Positions 8,903-18,121 of a stretch of DNA of 64,000 bases are shown piece by piece. Position numbers and translations under genes: made by a program. The stretch covers positions 5,796,501-5,860,500 of the forward strand of contig NZ_CP022219.1 in the NCBI RefSeq assembly GCF_004114915.1. The letters are read 5' to 3'. A model generated the notes under the pieces. It made no database searches, was not told the origin of the DNA, and was given only the letters and a program-made list of their open reading frames with translations. Each line of letters opens with the position of its first letter. Position 1 is the stretch's first letter. The DNA comes from Bradyrhizobium guangxiense. GTDB lineage: Bacteria; Pseudomonadota; Alphaproteobacteria; Rhizobiales; Xanthobacteraceae.

Positions 8903-9041
8903 TCTGTGCGCAGTGCTGCCTCAATGGGCGAATGAACCCATTGATGCGACGCGCAAATCCGCTGCCATTACGGGCAAGCGGGGCTGCAAAATCAATTCGT
9001 CCTGCTATGATGTTTTGGCCCTTACTATAATCGGCAGTGAT
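8903..9041. promoter_or_regulatory. Divergent control region of the catabolic operon and its LysR regulator
   Basis: This 139-base spacer separates the first operon gene (minus strand) from the LysR gene (plus strand), the usual place for a LysR operator. A perfect TATAAT lies at 9026-9031, only ten bases before the regulator ATG, with no convincing -35 element at the right distance. If used, it would give a very short or leaderless regulator mRNA. I could not define a clear T-N11-A operator. Confidence 0.4.
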
Positions 9042-9968
9042 ATGAACCTGCGTCAGCTCGAAATCCTGCGTGCTGTCATCCGCCATCGCACCACCGTGGC
9101 GGCAGCGGACGAACTGGCCCTGTCGCAACCCGCGGTCAGCAATGCGCTGAAGACGATGGAAGCGCAGGCGGGCTTTGCCCTGTTCGAGCGGGTCAACAAC
9201 CGGCTGTTTCCGACCGCGGAAGCGATGGCGCTCTACAAGGAGAGCGAGGCGATCTTCGCGCTGCACGCCAAGCTCGAGAGCCGCGTGCGCGATCTGCGCG
9301 AGAACCGCTCCGGGCATCTTGCCATCGTGGCGACACCGCCGCTCGCCTACAGCATCATCCCTTCCGCACTGTCAGGCTTCCTTCGCCGCCGCCCGGAGAC
9401 ACGCGTGTTCTTCGACGTGCGGCGCTATGAGGGCATCATCGAGGGCGTGCTCAGCCGCGTCGCCGAGCTCGGCTTCGCGCTCGGCCTGACGCATCATCCT
9501 GGGATCGCGCATGAGGTGGTGCACACCGGCGAGATGGTCTGCGTGCTGCCGCCGCAGCATCCGCTCGCCGACAGGCCGGTGATCTCCGCCTCCGACCTGT
9601 CCGGCCTGCCCTTCATCGGGCTGGAGCGCGGTACGCGGCTCGGCGAAGCCGTACGCGACAGCTTCGCCCGGGCTGGTGCACCGTTCCGGCCGACCGTCGA
9701 GGTGCGCTACTGCAACACGGCCTGCGTGCTGGCCGCCGCCGGCGTCGGCGCCGCGGTGGTCGATCCGTTCTCGCCCCGGCAGAACGGCGGCAGCGGCCTC
9801 GTCGTGCGGCCGTTCACGCCGACGACCCACGCAGTGGCCTATATGCTGTGGTCGGAGGCGGAACCGCTGTCGCGCCTCGCCAAGGCATTCCTCAACGAGG
9901 TGCGCAAGCAAAGCGCGCTGCTGGAGCGCTCAGCGCCACACCAGCAACATCAGCCAGAAAGCGACTGA
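9042..9968 (+). CDS. LysR-family transcriptional regulator
   Basis: This 308-residue regulator has an N-terminal winged helix-turn-helix (residues 1-60: MNLRQLEILRAVIRHRTTV, then LSQPAVSNALKTMEAQAGFALFER) and a LysR substrate-binding domain from about residue 90 to 300. The ATG at 9042 begins the canonical MNLRQLE start; an upstream extension in frame is unrelated to the family. By position it most likely autoregulates and controls the nine-gene minus-strand operon, responding to the imported compound or a breakdown product. An alternative target is the glutamine amidotransferase gene 29 bases downstream on the same strand. Confidence 0.93.
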   Translation: MNLRQLEILRAVIRHRTTVAAADELALSQPAVSNALKTMEAQAGFALFERVNNRLFPTAEAMALYKESEAIFALHAKLESRVRDLRENRSGHLAIVATPPLAYSIIPSALSGFLRRRPETRVFFDVRRYEGIIEGVLSRVAELGFALGLTHHPGIAHEVVHTGEMVCVLPPQHPLADRPVISASDLSGLPFIGLERGTRLGEAVRDSFARAGAPFRPTVEVRYCNTACVLAAAGVGAAVVDPFSPRQNGGSGLVVRPFTPTTHAVAYMLWSEAEPLSRLAKAFLNEVRKQSALLERSAPHQQHQPESD

Positions 9969-9997
9969 GCTTCGTAACCTTTTGACCCCGGGGGCAC

Positions 9998-10717
9998 ATG
10001 GCACGCATCACCATCATCGAGACCGGAGAGGTCCCGCAAAAACACCGCGAGCACCACGGTTCGTTTCCGGACATGTTCGCGCGCATGGTCCGCGCCGAGG
10101 ATCCGGCCGCGACGGTCGAGGTCGTCAGCATCCCCAAGGGCGATGCGCTTCCCGATCCGAGCAAGCTCGAGGCCGTCCTGATCACCGGCGCGGCCGCCGG
10201 CGTCTATGACGGGCTCGACTGGATCGCGCCGCTGGAGGATTTCGTGCGGGCGGCTTACGCCAACAAGACGCCGATGGTCGGTGTCTGCTTCGGCCACCAG
10301 CTGATCGCGCAGGCGCTCGGCGGCACCGTGCGCAAATCGGAGAAGGGCTGGGGCATCGGCCGGCATGTCTATCAGGTGCTGCCGGAGAACGGCGTCGTCG
10401 AGGGCGAAGCCATCGCCATCGCGGCCTCGCATCAGGACCAGGTGATCGAGCCGCCGAATGACGCGCTGACGATCCTATCGTCGGACTTCACCCCGCATGC
10501 CGGCCTGCTCTACGCCAACGGCACGACGCTGACCGTGCAGCCCCATCCGGAGTTCGACGTGGCTTTTGCGCAAGTGTGCTGCGACCTGCGTGACGGCAAG
10601 GCGCCGGATGATGTCGTGGCAACGGCGCGAGACTCGCTGGCGCAGCCGATGGACAACGCGAAGCTCGGCGGGGCGATCACGCGGGTTCTGGCGCGAAAGC
10701 CCATCCCCTCATCCTGA
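9998..10717 (+). CDS. Class I glutamine amidotransferase family protein
   Basis: This 239-residue protein has the GATase1 fold of the GMP-synthase-like group. The nucleophile is Cys97 in the elbow GVCFGHQL, and the His-x-Glu pair is H183/E185 in VQPHPEFD. There is no synthetase partner domain, so it is a stand-alone amidotransferase or gamma-glutamyl hydrolase-like protein. It follows the LysR gene by 29 bases and may be co-transcribed with it, perhaps handling nitrogen released by the operon (inference). The exact acceptor is unknown. Confidence 0.85.
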   Translation: MARITIIETGEVPQKHREHHGSFPDMFARMVRAEDPAATVEVVSIPKGDALPDPSKLEAVLITGAAAGVYDGLDWIAPLEDFVRAAYANKTPMVGVCFGHQLIAQALGGTVRKSEKGWGIGRHVYQVLPENGVVEGEAIAIAASHQDQVIEPPNDALTILSSDFTPHAGLLYANGTTLTVQPHPEFDVAFAQVCCDLRDGKAPDDVVATARDSLAQPMDNAKLGGAITRVLARKPIPSS

Positions 10718-10816
10718 GGAGCGCGCTCTCGCGCGCGTCTCGAAGGATGAAGGCCGGATGCAGCAGCGGGGCCTGCATGGTTCGAGACGCCCTGCGCGGC
10801 TCCTCACCATGAGGGG
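10707..10816. repeat. Paired palindromic repeat, family A (CCTCATCCTGAGG / CTTCGAGACG type)
   Basis: Two inverted copies of a REP-like unit lie here: CCTCATCCTGAGGAGCGCGC, continuing to TCTCGAAGGATG, then the inverse ending TCCTCACCATGAGG. The first copy covers the last 11 bases of the amidotransferase gene, so its stop lies inside the repeat. Similar pairs occur at 19734-19868, 24389-24522, 26413-26546 and 55361-55495. Confidence 0.85.
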
Positions 10817-10833
10817 AGAGAGTGGTGCTTGGC

Positions 10834-11301
10834 TCAGAACGGATCCGTTCCCAGTCCCGGCACATCTACTGGCCTTGGCCCCGGCGCCGCCCAGTGAAAG
10901 CGGCGGTCCTTTTCCGCAATGGCAATGTCGTTGATGGACGCTTCGCGGCGCTTCATCAGCCCGTGCTCGTCGAACTCCCACTGCTCATTGCCGTAGGAGC
11001 GATACCACTGGCCTTTGCCATCGTGCCATTCGTACTGGAAGCGCACCGCGATGCGGTTCTCGTCGAACGCCCAGAGATCCTTGATCAGGCGATAATCCTG
11101 TTCCTTCTCCCATTTACGGGTGAGGAAGGCGACGATGGCTTCGCGGCCCTGAAAGACCTCGGAGCGATTGCGCCAACGGCTGTCCTCGGTATAGGCGAGC
11201 GAGACGCGCACCGGATCGCGCGAATTCCAGGCATCCTCGGCCATGCGCGCCTTCTGCGCGGCAGTTTCTCGGGTGAAGGGCGGCAGCGGCGGACGCGACA
11301 T
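10834..11301 (-). CDS. DUF1348 / SnoaL-like (NTF2-fold) family protein
   Basis: This 155-residue protein matches the DUF1348 group of NTF2-like proteins in wording: [45 protein letters not shown] and [18 protein letters not shown]. The start is taken at ATG 11301 ([10 protein letters not shown]), eleven codons inside a longer frame. The fold usually makes a small cone-shaped pocket, but no activity has been established for this family. It stands alone between a repeat and the YbgC gene. Confidence 0.85.
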   Translation of the reverse strand: MSRPPLPPFTRETAAQKARMAEDAWNSRDPVRVSLAYTEDSRWRNRSEVFQGREAIVAFLTRKWEKEQDYRLIKDLWAFDENRIAVRFQYEWHDGKGQWYRSYGNEQWEFDEHGLMKRREASINDIAIAEKDRRFHWAAPGPRPVDVPGLGTDPF

Positions 11302-11397
11302 GATGATGGCCTCATCGGTTGATGGAGGCCGCAATCTACTGCTGCATCCGGCGGAGTCGATAGGCCATGACCTATCGGCCGATCACTTATCGGGCGA

Positions 11398-11847
11398 TCA
11401 GGAAATCAAATCGGCCTTCATCAGCGTGCGGATCGATTTCGGGATCGGCTGCGCGCGGCCGCCGCTGATGAAGGCGACGCGCACCTCGGCTTTCACCAGC
11501 ACGTCCTCGCCACGCCGCACCTCCTGCGCCAGCATGATGGAGGCACCCTTCACCGCGACCGGCCAGGTCACGATGTCGAGCACGTCGTCCATCCGCGCAG
11601 GCTTGAGGAAATCCAGATGCATCGAGCGCACCACGAAGGCGAAGCCCGCGCTCTCCGTCTCGGTCGGCTCGAACAGCGCCTGCTGCTCGGCGCCCATCAG
11701 CCTGAGATGATTGGTGCGTCCACGCTCCATGTAGCGCAGGTAATTGGCGTGGTAGACGATGCCGGAGAAATCCGTGTCCTCGTAATAGACACGGACCTGC
11801 ATGTGATGGCGGCCGTCGCGGATCTCGCCGTCGAGATGGGCAGTCAC
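11398..11847 (-). CDS. ybgC: YbgC-type acyl-CoA thioesterase (hotdog fold)
   Basis: This roughly 149-residue hotdog thioesterase shows the YbgC active-site segment YYEDTDFSGIVYHANYLRYM with its catalytic Asp. It should hydrolyse short acyl-CoA or acyl-ACP. GTG at 11847 is chosen because an AGAGG lies about nine bases upstream; ATG at 11802 (MQVRVYY) is the alternative. Longer starts are out of family. In many proteobacteria ybgC leads the tol-pal operon; here no tolQRAB-pal genes follow on the minus strand, the next gene being DUF1348. Confidence 0.88.
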   Translation of the reverse strand: MTAHLDGEIRDGRHHMQVRVYYEDTDFSGIVYHANYLRYMERGRTNHLRLMGAEQQALFEPTETESAGFAFVVRSMHLDFLKPARMDDVLDIVTWPVAVKGASIMLAQEVRRGEDVLVKAEVRVAFISGGRAQPIPKSIRTLMKADLIS

Positions 11848-11915
11848 GTCGCGAGCCTCTTCGCTTGTCGGTAACCAGGCCGTTTTGCGCAAAAACAGCC
11901 GGACGCGCAAGCGTG

Positions 11916-12836
11916 TTAGGACACAACCGGCCCGGCCCGCCCCAGCGTCACCTCGACAATCTCGGGGGGCACGCCGACACGGACGGGCATGATGCTGCAT
12001 CCGAGGCCACCGGAGACAATGAGGTCGCATTTCAGGCGGAAGTGGCCATAGGCGAGCCGCAGTCCGTTCCGGGGCGAAACCGCCGGCGACCAGCCGAGCA
12101 GGCGGACCTGGCCGCCATGGGTATGGCCGGACAGTTGCAGCGCGACACGTGCGGGCACGAGCGGCGCGATGTTGGGCTCATGCGCGAGCAGGATGACGGG
12201 CGCGTCGTCGGTGATCTTCGCCAGCGTGGCGTTGAGATCGTCTGCGCCGAAGCGCGCCACGCTCCGGAAGCGCCGCGCCGGCAGGAAGGCCAGCTGATCG
12301 CCGAGGCCGGCGAGCCAGAACGGGCGGCCGTCCTTGGTGAGGCGCACGGCGTCGTTCTCGTAGACGGGAATGCCGGCCGCCTCCAGCGCCCGGTGCGCGA
12401 CGGTCGGCCCGTGCCCTGCCTGCTGGACGGTCCTGTCGTCCCAATAATCGTGATTGCCCATGACGGCATGGACGCCGAGCGGCGCCCTGAGGCCGGCCAG
12501 CACCCTCGCCCATTCGCGCGAGGGAATCATGCGCATGACCTGATGCATGCCGGCGACGTAGTCGCCGAGCAGTACGACGATATCCGCGTTCAGCGCGTTG
12601 GTGCGGTCGACGATGGACTCGATCCGCTCCAGCGACATCCAGGGATCGCAGGCGTGAATGTCAGCGATGACGGCGATCTTCAGCGGGAGATCCGCCGGCC
12701 ACTGCCGCGGCTTCGGATGATAGCGGGTGACGCGGAGCCGCAGCACCGGCTCGACGCCGACGCCATAGGCAGCGGTCGAGATGCCGAGGGCGGACAGGCC
12801 GCCGATGGAACGGATGAGATGACGGCGCGTGATCAT
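11916..12836 (-). CDS. Calcineurin-like metallophosphoesterase (YkuE type), Tat-exported
   Basis: This 306-residue phosphoesterase begins with a twin-arginine signal (MITRRHLIRSIGGLSALGIS). It carries the dinuclear-metal motifs of the family in order: VIADIHACDPW, VLLGDYVAG, VMGNHDYWDD, a later HEP region and SGHTHGGQVRL. The arrangement resembles periplasmic YkuE/UDP-diacylglucosamine-hydrolase-like proteins. The gene lies between ybgC and ruvB on the same strand, about 127 bases from ruvB and 68 from ybgC. The natural substrate cannot be read from sequence. Confidence 0.9.
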   Translation of the reverse strand: MITRRHLIRSIGGLSALGISTAAYGVGVEPVLRLRVTRYHPKPRQWPADLPLKIAVIADIHACDPWMSLERIESIVDRTNALNADIVVLLGDYVAGMHQVMRMIPSREWARVLAGLRAPLGVHAVMGNHDYWDDRTVQQAGHGPTVAHRALEAAGIPVYENDAVRLTKDGRPFWLAGLGDQLAFLPARRFRSVARFGADDLNATLAKITDDAPVILLAHEPNIAPLVPARVALQLSGHTHGGQVRLLGWSPAVSPRNGLRLAYGHFRLKCDLIVSGGLGCSIMPVRVGVPPEIVEVTLGRAGPVVS

Positions 12837-12963
12837 GGAAACCCGATCGAGATGCGCCGTCTTGATGCGGTCCGATTGGAGCGGAATTGGGGTGCGCTCG
12901 TGCAGATCATTTGCACGAGATTACCAGAATTTCATGACAAAGGGAGCGCTGTGTTTGCGCGGA

Positions 12964-14025
12964 TCAGTCGTCTTCGGCCTGATCGGTGCCGAACAGGCCG
13001 AACTGTGCCGCCGCGTCTCGCGAGGGCTCGGCGATGCCGAGATGGCGGAAGGCGTGCGAGGTGAGCAGGCGGCCGCGCGGGGTACGCTGGAGATAGCCGC
13101 ACTGGATGAGATAAGGCTCGATGATGTCCTCGATCGCATCGCGCGGTTCGGACAGCGCGGCGGCCATGGTCTCGACGCCGACCGGACCGCCGCCATAGTT
13201 CGTCGCGATGGTCGAGAGATAGCGGCGATCCATCGCATCGAGGCCGGCGGCGTCGACCTCGAGCGCGCTCAGCGCGTGGTCGGCGATCTTGCGGTCGATC
13301 GTGTCGGCATTCGCCGCCGAGGCGAAATCGCGCACGCGCCTCAGCAAGCGCCCGGCGATGCGCGGCGTGCCGCGGGCGCGGCGCGCGATCTCGTTGGCGC
13401 CGTCCGCGCTCATGCCAACATTGAGCACGCGCGCGCCGCGGCTGACGATGCTCTCGAGCTCCTCGATGGTGTAGAAATTGAGCCGCACCGGAATGCCGAA
13501 ACGGTCGCGCAAGGGATTGGTGAGCAGCCCTGCGCGCGTCGTGGCGCCGACCAGGGTGAATTTCGACAGCTCGATTTTCACCGAGCGCGCCGCCGGACCC
13601 TCGCCGATGATGAGGTCGAGCTGGAAATCCTCCATGGCGGGATAGAGCACCTCTTCTACCGCCGGGCTCAGGCGATGAATCTCGTCGATGAAGAGCACGT
13701 CGCGCTCTTCGAGATTGGTCAGCAGCGCTGCGAGATCGCCGGCCTTGGCGATCACAGGGCCCGAGGTGGCGCGGAAGCCGACGCCGAGCTCCTTCGCCAC
13801 GATCTGTGCCAGCGTGGTCTTGCCGAGGCCGGGGGGACCGACGAACAGCACGTGATCCAGCGCCTCGCCGCGCTTGCGCGCCGCCTCGATGAAGATCGAG
13901 AGATTCTTGCGCGCCTGCTGCTGGCCCACGAAATCGGACAGCGATTGCGGACGCAGCGCGGTGTCGCCGACATCGTCGCTGCGGCGTTCCGGCGAGACCA
14001 TGCGGCCGGCCTTGGGATCGCTCAC
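12964..14025 (-). CDS. ruvB: Holliday junction branch-migration ATPase RuvB
   Basis: This 353-residue AAA+ motor drives branch migration of Holliday junctions with RuvA. Evidence: the N-terminal [19 protein letters not shown], Walker [13 protein letters not shown], Walker [12 protein letters not shown], the sensor segment [18 protein letters not shown] and the C-terminal winged helix with YLQRTPRGR. Length is normal. It overlaps ruvA by four bases, giving a ruvC-ruvA-ruvB operon in the standard alphaproteobacterial order. The operon is probably LexA-regulated in this group, but I did not find a convincing operator. Confidence 0.98.
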   Translation of the reverse strand: MSDPKAGRMVSPERRSDDVGDTALRPQSLSDFVGQQQARKNLSIFIEAARKRGEALDHVLFVGPPGLGKTTLAQIVAKELGVGFRATSGPVIAKAGDLAALLTNLEERDVLFIDEIHRLSPAVEEVLYPAMEDFQLDLIIGEGPAARSVKIELSKFTLVGATTRAGLLTNPLRDRFGIPVRLNFYTIEELESIVSRGARVLNVGMSADGANEIARRARGTPRIAGRLLRRVRDFASAANADTIDRKIADHALSALEVDAAGLDAMDRRYLSTIATNYGGGPVGVETMAAALSEPRDAIEDIIEPYLIQCGYLQRTPRGRLLTSHAFRHLGIAEPSRDAAAQFGLFGTDQAEDD

Positions 14026-14639
14026 TTCGCGAGCTCCTTCAGGCCGAGGCGGATGAGCTGCGCGGTCTCGGCATTCTCACCCGCACTGCGCGAGGCCGAC
14101 GCAATCGCCGCGGCGGCCTGTGGCTGTCCGTAGCCGAGATTGACCAGCGCAGAGATCGCATCCGCCACCGGGCGCGGCGCGCGCTGGTCGTCGACGGCGC
14201 CGGCAAGATGCACGACGGCGGGATCGACATTGGCAAAGGCGGGCGCCTTGTCCTTCAATTCGGTGACGATGCGCTCGGCGACCTTGGGGCCGACACCGGG
14301 CGTGCGCGACACCGCGGCCTTGTCGCGCAGCGCAATGGCATTGGCGAGATCGGCCGGCGCCAGCGTGCCGAGCACGGCGAGCGCGACCTTGGCGCCGACG
14401 CCCTGCACGGTCTGGAGCAGGCGAAACCATTCGCGCTCCTGGTCGGTGCGGAAGCCGAACAGCTTGATTTGATCCTCGCGGACGTAAGTCTCGATCGACA
14501 GCACGGCGGCTTCGCCCGGCGCGGGCAGATGCTGCAGCGTGCGCGACGAGCAATGCACCTGGTAGCCGACGCCGCCGACGTCGAGGATGACGAAATCCTC
14601 GCCATAGGAATCGATCAGGCCCTTGAGCTTGCCGATCAT
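14022..14639 (-). CDS. ruvA: Holliday junction-binding protein RuvA
   Basis: This 205-residue protein starts [20 protein letters not shown], the conserved RuvA OB-fold opening with [10 protein letters not shown]. It continues with the two helix-hairpin-helix motifs ([17 protein letters not shown] and [20 protein letters not shown]) and a C-terminal domain III that contacts RuvB. It holds the four-way junction in a square-planar state and recruits RuvB rings. It overlaps ruvC by four bases upstream and ruvB by four downstream. Confidence 0.98.
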   Translation of the reverse strand: MIGKLKGLIDSYGEDFVILDVGGVGYQVHCSSRTLQHLPAPGEAAVLSIETYVREDQIKLFGFRTDQEREWFRLLQTVQGVGAKVALAVLGTLAPADLANAIALRDKAAVSRTPGVGPKVAERIVTELKDKAPAFANVDPAVVHLAGAVDDQRAPRPVADAISALVNLGYGQPQAAAAIASASRSAGENAETAQLIRLGLKELAK

Positions 14640-15163
14640 AGGTTCGCCACCTTGAGCCTGAGCGCGGTGCTCTGGCGATGATGGGCATGGGTGATGGCGA
14701 TGGCGAGCGCGTCGGCGGCGTCGGCCGACGGCGGCTCGGCCTTGGGCAGAAGAATCTTCAGCATCATCGCGATCTGGGCCTTCTCGGCGTGACCGGCGCC
14801 GACAACGGTCTTCTTGACCTGATTGGGCGCGTATTCGGCGACCGTGATGCCGAACATTGCGGGCGCCAGCATGGCGACGCCGCGAGCCTGGCCGAGCTTC
14901 AGCGTCGCAACGCCGTCCTTGTTGACGAAGGTCTGCTCGACCGCGGCTTCCACCGGCTGATGGTTCGAGAGCACGGCGGCCAGCCCTTCGTGGATCGCGA
15001 GCAGCCGGCTCGCCAGTGGCAGGGCGTTCGGCGGTTCCACCGAGCCGCAGGCCACATAGATCAGGCGGTTGCCGTCAGCCTCGATCACGCCCCAGCCGGT
15101 GCGGCGCAGGCCGGGATCGATGCCGATGATGCGGACGGGGCTACGAATCGGGAGTGCGGTCAT
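14636..15163 (-). CDS. ruvC: Holliday junction resolvase RuvC
   Basis: This 175-residue RNase H-fold endonuclease resolves Holliday junctions by paired nicks. It shows the first catalytic Asp in [17 protein letters not shown], the central Glu in [12 protein letters not shown], and the C-terminal Asp segment ([16 protein letters not shown]). ATG at 15163 ([11 protein letters not shown]) is used; an in-frame start at 15271 would add a non-family leader over the spacer. First gene of the ruvCAB operon. Confidence 0.97.
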   Translation of the reverse strand: MTALPIRSPVRIIGIDPGLRRTGWGVIEADGNRLIYVACGSVEPPNALPLASRLLAIHEGLAAVLSNHQPVEAAVEQTFVNKDGVATLKLGQARGVAMLAPAMFGITVAEYAPNQVKKTVVGAGHAEKAQIAMMLKILLPKAEPPSADAADALAIAITHAHHRQSTALRLKVANL

Positions 15164-15288
15164 GGGCCACTGATAGCCGCTGGCCGTTGGATGCGAAACA
15201 GAAACAGAACAGAAGTAACAGGGGAAGTGGCCCTTCGCCTCGCCTGGCAGGAGCGGGGCGAGGGTGCACACCGTCCAAGCAAGCTACT

Positions 15289-16035
15289 CTACCCGGCCAT
15301 CTTCGCAACAAGCGCGTCCGACACCTCGAAATTGGCGTAGACGTTCTGGACGTCGTCGTGCTCGTTGAGCAAATCCATCAGCTTGAGCAGCTTCTCGCCA
15401 GTCTCGTCGTCCACCGCGACCGTGTTCTGCGGCTTCCAGATCAGCGCGGCCTTGCGCGGCTCGCCGAACTTGGCCTCCAGCGCCTTGGCGACGTCGCGAT
15501 AACCTTCGGTCGAGGCGTAGATCTCGTGGCCGCCCTCGCCGGAGACGACGTCGTCTGCGCCAGCCTCGATCGCGGCATCCAGCACCGCATCGTCGGAGGC
15601 GACACTGCGGTCGTATTCGATGATGCCGGTGCGGTCGAACATGAACGACACCGAGCCGGTTTCGCCGAGATTTCCGCCCGATTTGGTGAAGAAGGAGCGG
15701 ATGTCGGATGCGGCGCGGTTGCGGTTGTCGGTCAGCGCCTCGACGATGACAGCAACGCCGCCGGGACCGTAACCTTCGTAGCGGATCTCGTCATAGTTCT
15801 CGCTGTCGCTGCCGAGTGCCTTCTTGATGGCGCGCTCGATATTGTCCTTCGGCATATTCTCCTGGCGCGCGGCGATCACGGCAGCGCGCAGACGGGGGTT
15901 CATGGCAGGGTCGGGCGTGCCCAGCTTGGCAGCGACCGTGATTTCCCGCGCCAGCTTGCCGAACAGCTTCGACTTCTGGGCATCCTGCCGCCCCTTGCGG
16001 TGCATGATGTTCTTGAATTGGGAATGTCCGGCCAT
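15289..16035 (-). CDS. yebC: YebC/PmpR (TACO1) family regulatory protein
   Basis: This 248-residue protein starts [20 protein letters not shown], the family signature, and has three domains typical of YebC/TACO1, with [20 protein letters not shown] in the middle. Members act as transcription regulators and, in recent work, as helpers of ribosomes at proline stretches. Position directly upstream of ruvC is the conserved bacterial arrangement. A GCGGCC-TTATA-GGCCGC inverted repeat sits about 50 bases upstream (16082-16098). Confidence 0.96.
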   Translation of the reverse strand: MAGHSQFKNIMHRKGRQDAQKSKLFGKLAREITVAAKLGTPDPAMNPRLRAAVIAARQENMPKDNIERAIKKALGSDSENYDEIRYEGYGPGGVAVIVEALTDNRNRAASDIRSFFTKSGGNLGETGSVSFMFDRTGIIEYDRSVASDDAVLDAAIEAGADDVVSGEGGHEIYASTEGYRDVAKALEAKFGEPRKAALIWKPQNTVAVDDETGEKLLKLMDLLNEHDDVQNVYANFEVSDALVAKMAG

Positions 16036-16253
16036 GCGTGGTCTCTTGAGGAATCGTCAGCCAAAGATGAGCGTGGGAAGCGCGGCCTTATAGGCCGCCA
16101 CCCCACCGGAATCAAAGGGATCTGCTGCCCTGAGGTAGCACTGTAAAGGTAACCACCGGAATCGCCGGTGCCTAGTGGTCGGGCATCGTTAACCCTGATT
16201 TCATTCCGGGCTGCGAAAATTGCGTCCGACCGTTCCCCGACAAGAGAGAGCTG

Positions 16254-18002
16254 ATGGCGTTCGGACTATTTCGGAAGCGTCTGCCGGACCCGGCTGCGCC
16301 TGCGCCGACCCCGGCGGCTCCGCAGGCGGCGGTCCAATCCGAGCCCGCTGCCGCGGCCGAAACTGATTCGGCACGGGAAATCCTGGAGCTGCTGGAACTC
16401 GAGCTCGGCGCCATGATCCGCCAGCTCGAACGCGCCGCCAATTCAGTGGCTGGCGGCGCCGAGGCGACCGCGGCGACCCTTGCCGCCATTCGCGACCGCA
16501 CCGATGCCTTGACCGGCCGGACCAATGCGGCGCAATCGACCGCATCCACCTTCGCCCATGCCGCCGACAAGTTCACCCAGTCCGCCCTGGGCATCGGCGC
16601 CCAGGTTCGCGAGGCCGGCAAGCTTGCCGACGCGGCCAGCGCCGCGGCGCAGGAAGCCCGCGCCAACGTCGACCGCTTGCGCGAATCCTCCGCCGCGATC
16701 GGCAACGTCGTCAATCTGATCGCGCAGATCGCGCGGCAGACGACGCTGCTCGCCCTCAACTCGACCATCGAGGCCGCGCGCGCGGGCGCTGCGGGAAAGG
16801 GTTTTGCGGTCGTCGCAACCGAGGTCAAGGCGCTCGCGGTGCAGACCCAGAGCGCGACGGAAGAAATCACGAAGAAGATCGACGCACTGCAGCGCGACGC
16901 CGCCGGCTCCGCCGATGCCGTGCACCGCATCTCGCAGGCGATCGAAGCGATCCGCCCAGTCTTCGAGACCGTCAACGGCGCGGTCGCCGAGCAGAACGCC
17001 ACCACCAGCGAAGTCTCAGGCAACGCCGCCAGCGCCTCGGAGTTCATCGTCTCGGTCGGCGAGAGCGCGGCCGAGATCGATGCCGCGACCAAGGCAGCCG
17101 AGAGCCACGGCGAGAACGTCGCCAGCGCCGGCAAGGCCGTCACCACCTTTGCACAAAAGCTGAAATCGCGTTGCGCGGTGCTGCTGCGCCAGAGCGAGCA
17201 CGACGACCGCCGCAAGACCGAACGGCTGCCCTGCCATCTCAAATTCGAGAGCGTACGCGGCGTGATGCCGATCTATGAAATCGCGATGGACGGCGTCTTG
17301 ATCGGCGGCGCGGATGCCGGCCGGCTTGCGCCGCAAGCCATGATCGATGGCACCCTCGAGGACGTCGGCGCCTGTCGCCTGCGCGTGGTCGAGCAATCCA
17401 AGGCCGGCGCCCGCGCGCAATTCGCCAGCCCCACTGCCGAGCTCAAGGAGAAGATCGAGGACAAGCTCTGGTCGATCCACGAGGAGAACACCGAGTTCGT
17501 CACCCGCGCCATGGAGGCGGGCAACGTGCTGACTGGGATCTTCGAGCAGGCGGTCGCGCGCGGCGAGATTGGGATCGACGACCTCTTCGACATTGACTAT
17601 GTCGAAATCGCCGGAACCAATCCGCAGCAATTCCGCACGAAATATCTCGACTGGGCCGACCGCGCCTTGCCGCCGTTCCAGGAGGCCTTTCTGGCGAAGG
17701 ACCAGCGCATGGCGTTCTGCGCCATGGTCGACCGCAACGGCTTCCTGCCGGTGCACAACAAGATCTATTCGCATCCGCAGCGACCGGGCGACGTCGCCTG
17801 GAATACGGCCAACAGCCGCAACCGGCGGATATTCAACGATCCGGCGGGGCTCGCCGCCGCGCGCAACCTGCGATCGTACCTAGTCCAGAGCTATGCGCGC
17901 GACATGGGCAACGGGAATACGGTGATGATGCGCGAGATCGACGTGCCGATCCGCGTCAAGGGCCGGCACTGGGGCGGATTCCGCACCGCTTATAGGCTGT
18001 AA
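16254..18002 (+). CDS. Soluble methyl-accepting chemotaxis protein with PilZ-like segment and C-terminal sensor-like domain
   Basis: This 582-residue chemoreceptor has no membrane helix. The signalling domain lies in the N-terminal half (about residues 40-300), with the hairpin tip [20 protein letters not shown] and [13 protein letters not shown]. Around residue 320 comes [17 protein letters not shown], a PilZ-like RRxxxR opening, followed by [11 protein letters not shown] in place of the usual D/N-x-S-x-x-G. Residues about 410-582 form a domain homologous to the end of the next gene's product, with [27 protein letters not shown] and [12 protein letters not shown]. This Cache-like tail may sense a cytoplasmic ligand (inference). 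The next chemoreceptor gene starts 119 bases downstream. Confidence 0.93.
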   Translation: MAFGLFRKRLPDPAAPAPTPAAPQAAVQSEPAAAAETDSAREILELLELELGAMIRQLERAANSVAGGAEATAATLAAIRDRTDALTGRTNAAQSTASTFAHAADKFTQSALGIGAQVREAGKLADAASAAAQEARANVDRLRESSAAIGNVVNLIAQIARQTTLLALNSTIEAARAGAAGKGFAVVATEVKALAVQTQSATEEITKKIDALQRDAAGSADAVHRISQAIEAIRPVFETVNGAVAEQNATTSEVSGNAASASEFIVSVGESAAEIDAATKAAESHGENVASAGKAVTTFAQKLKSRCAVLLRQSEHDDRRKTERLPCHLKFESVRGVMPIYEIAMDGVLIGGADAGRLAPQAMIDGTLEDVGACRLRVVEQSKAGARAQFASPTAELKEKIEDKLWSIHEENTEFVTRAMEAGNVLTGIFEQAVARGEIGIDDLFDIDYVEIAGTNPQQFRTKYLDWADRALPPFQEAFLAKDQRMAFCAMVDRNGFLPVHNKIYSHPQRPGDVAWNTANSRNRRIFNDPAGLAAARNLRSYLVQSYARDMGNGNTVMMREIDVPIRVKGRHWGGFRTAYRL

Positions 18003-18121
18003 CGCCCGCTCTGGTGCACTCCTGGGCAAGACGGCGGGCGCGAATCATCCTCTAACGTCCAAACTGAAATGGGAATGCCGCCGAGAGCCGATCACCGGCT
18101 CTGACTGGAGAAAGCGCGTAC

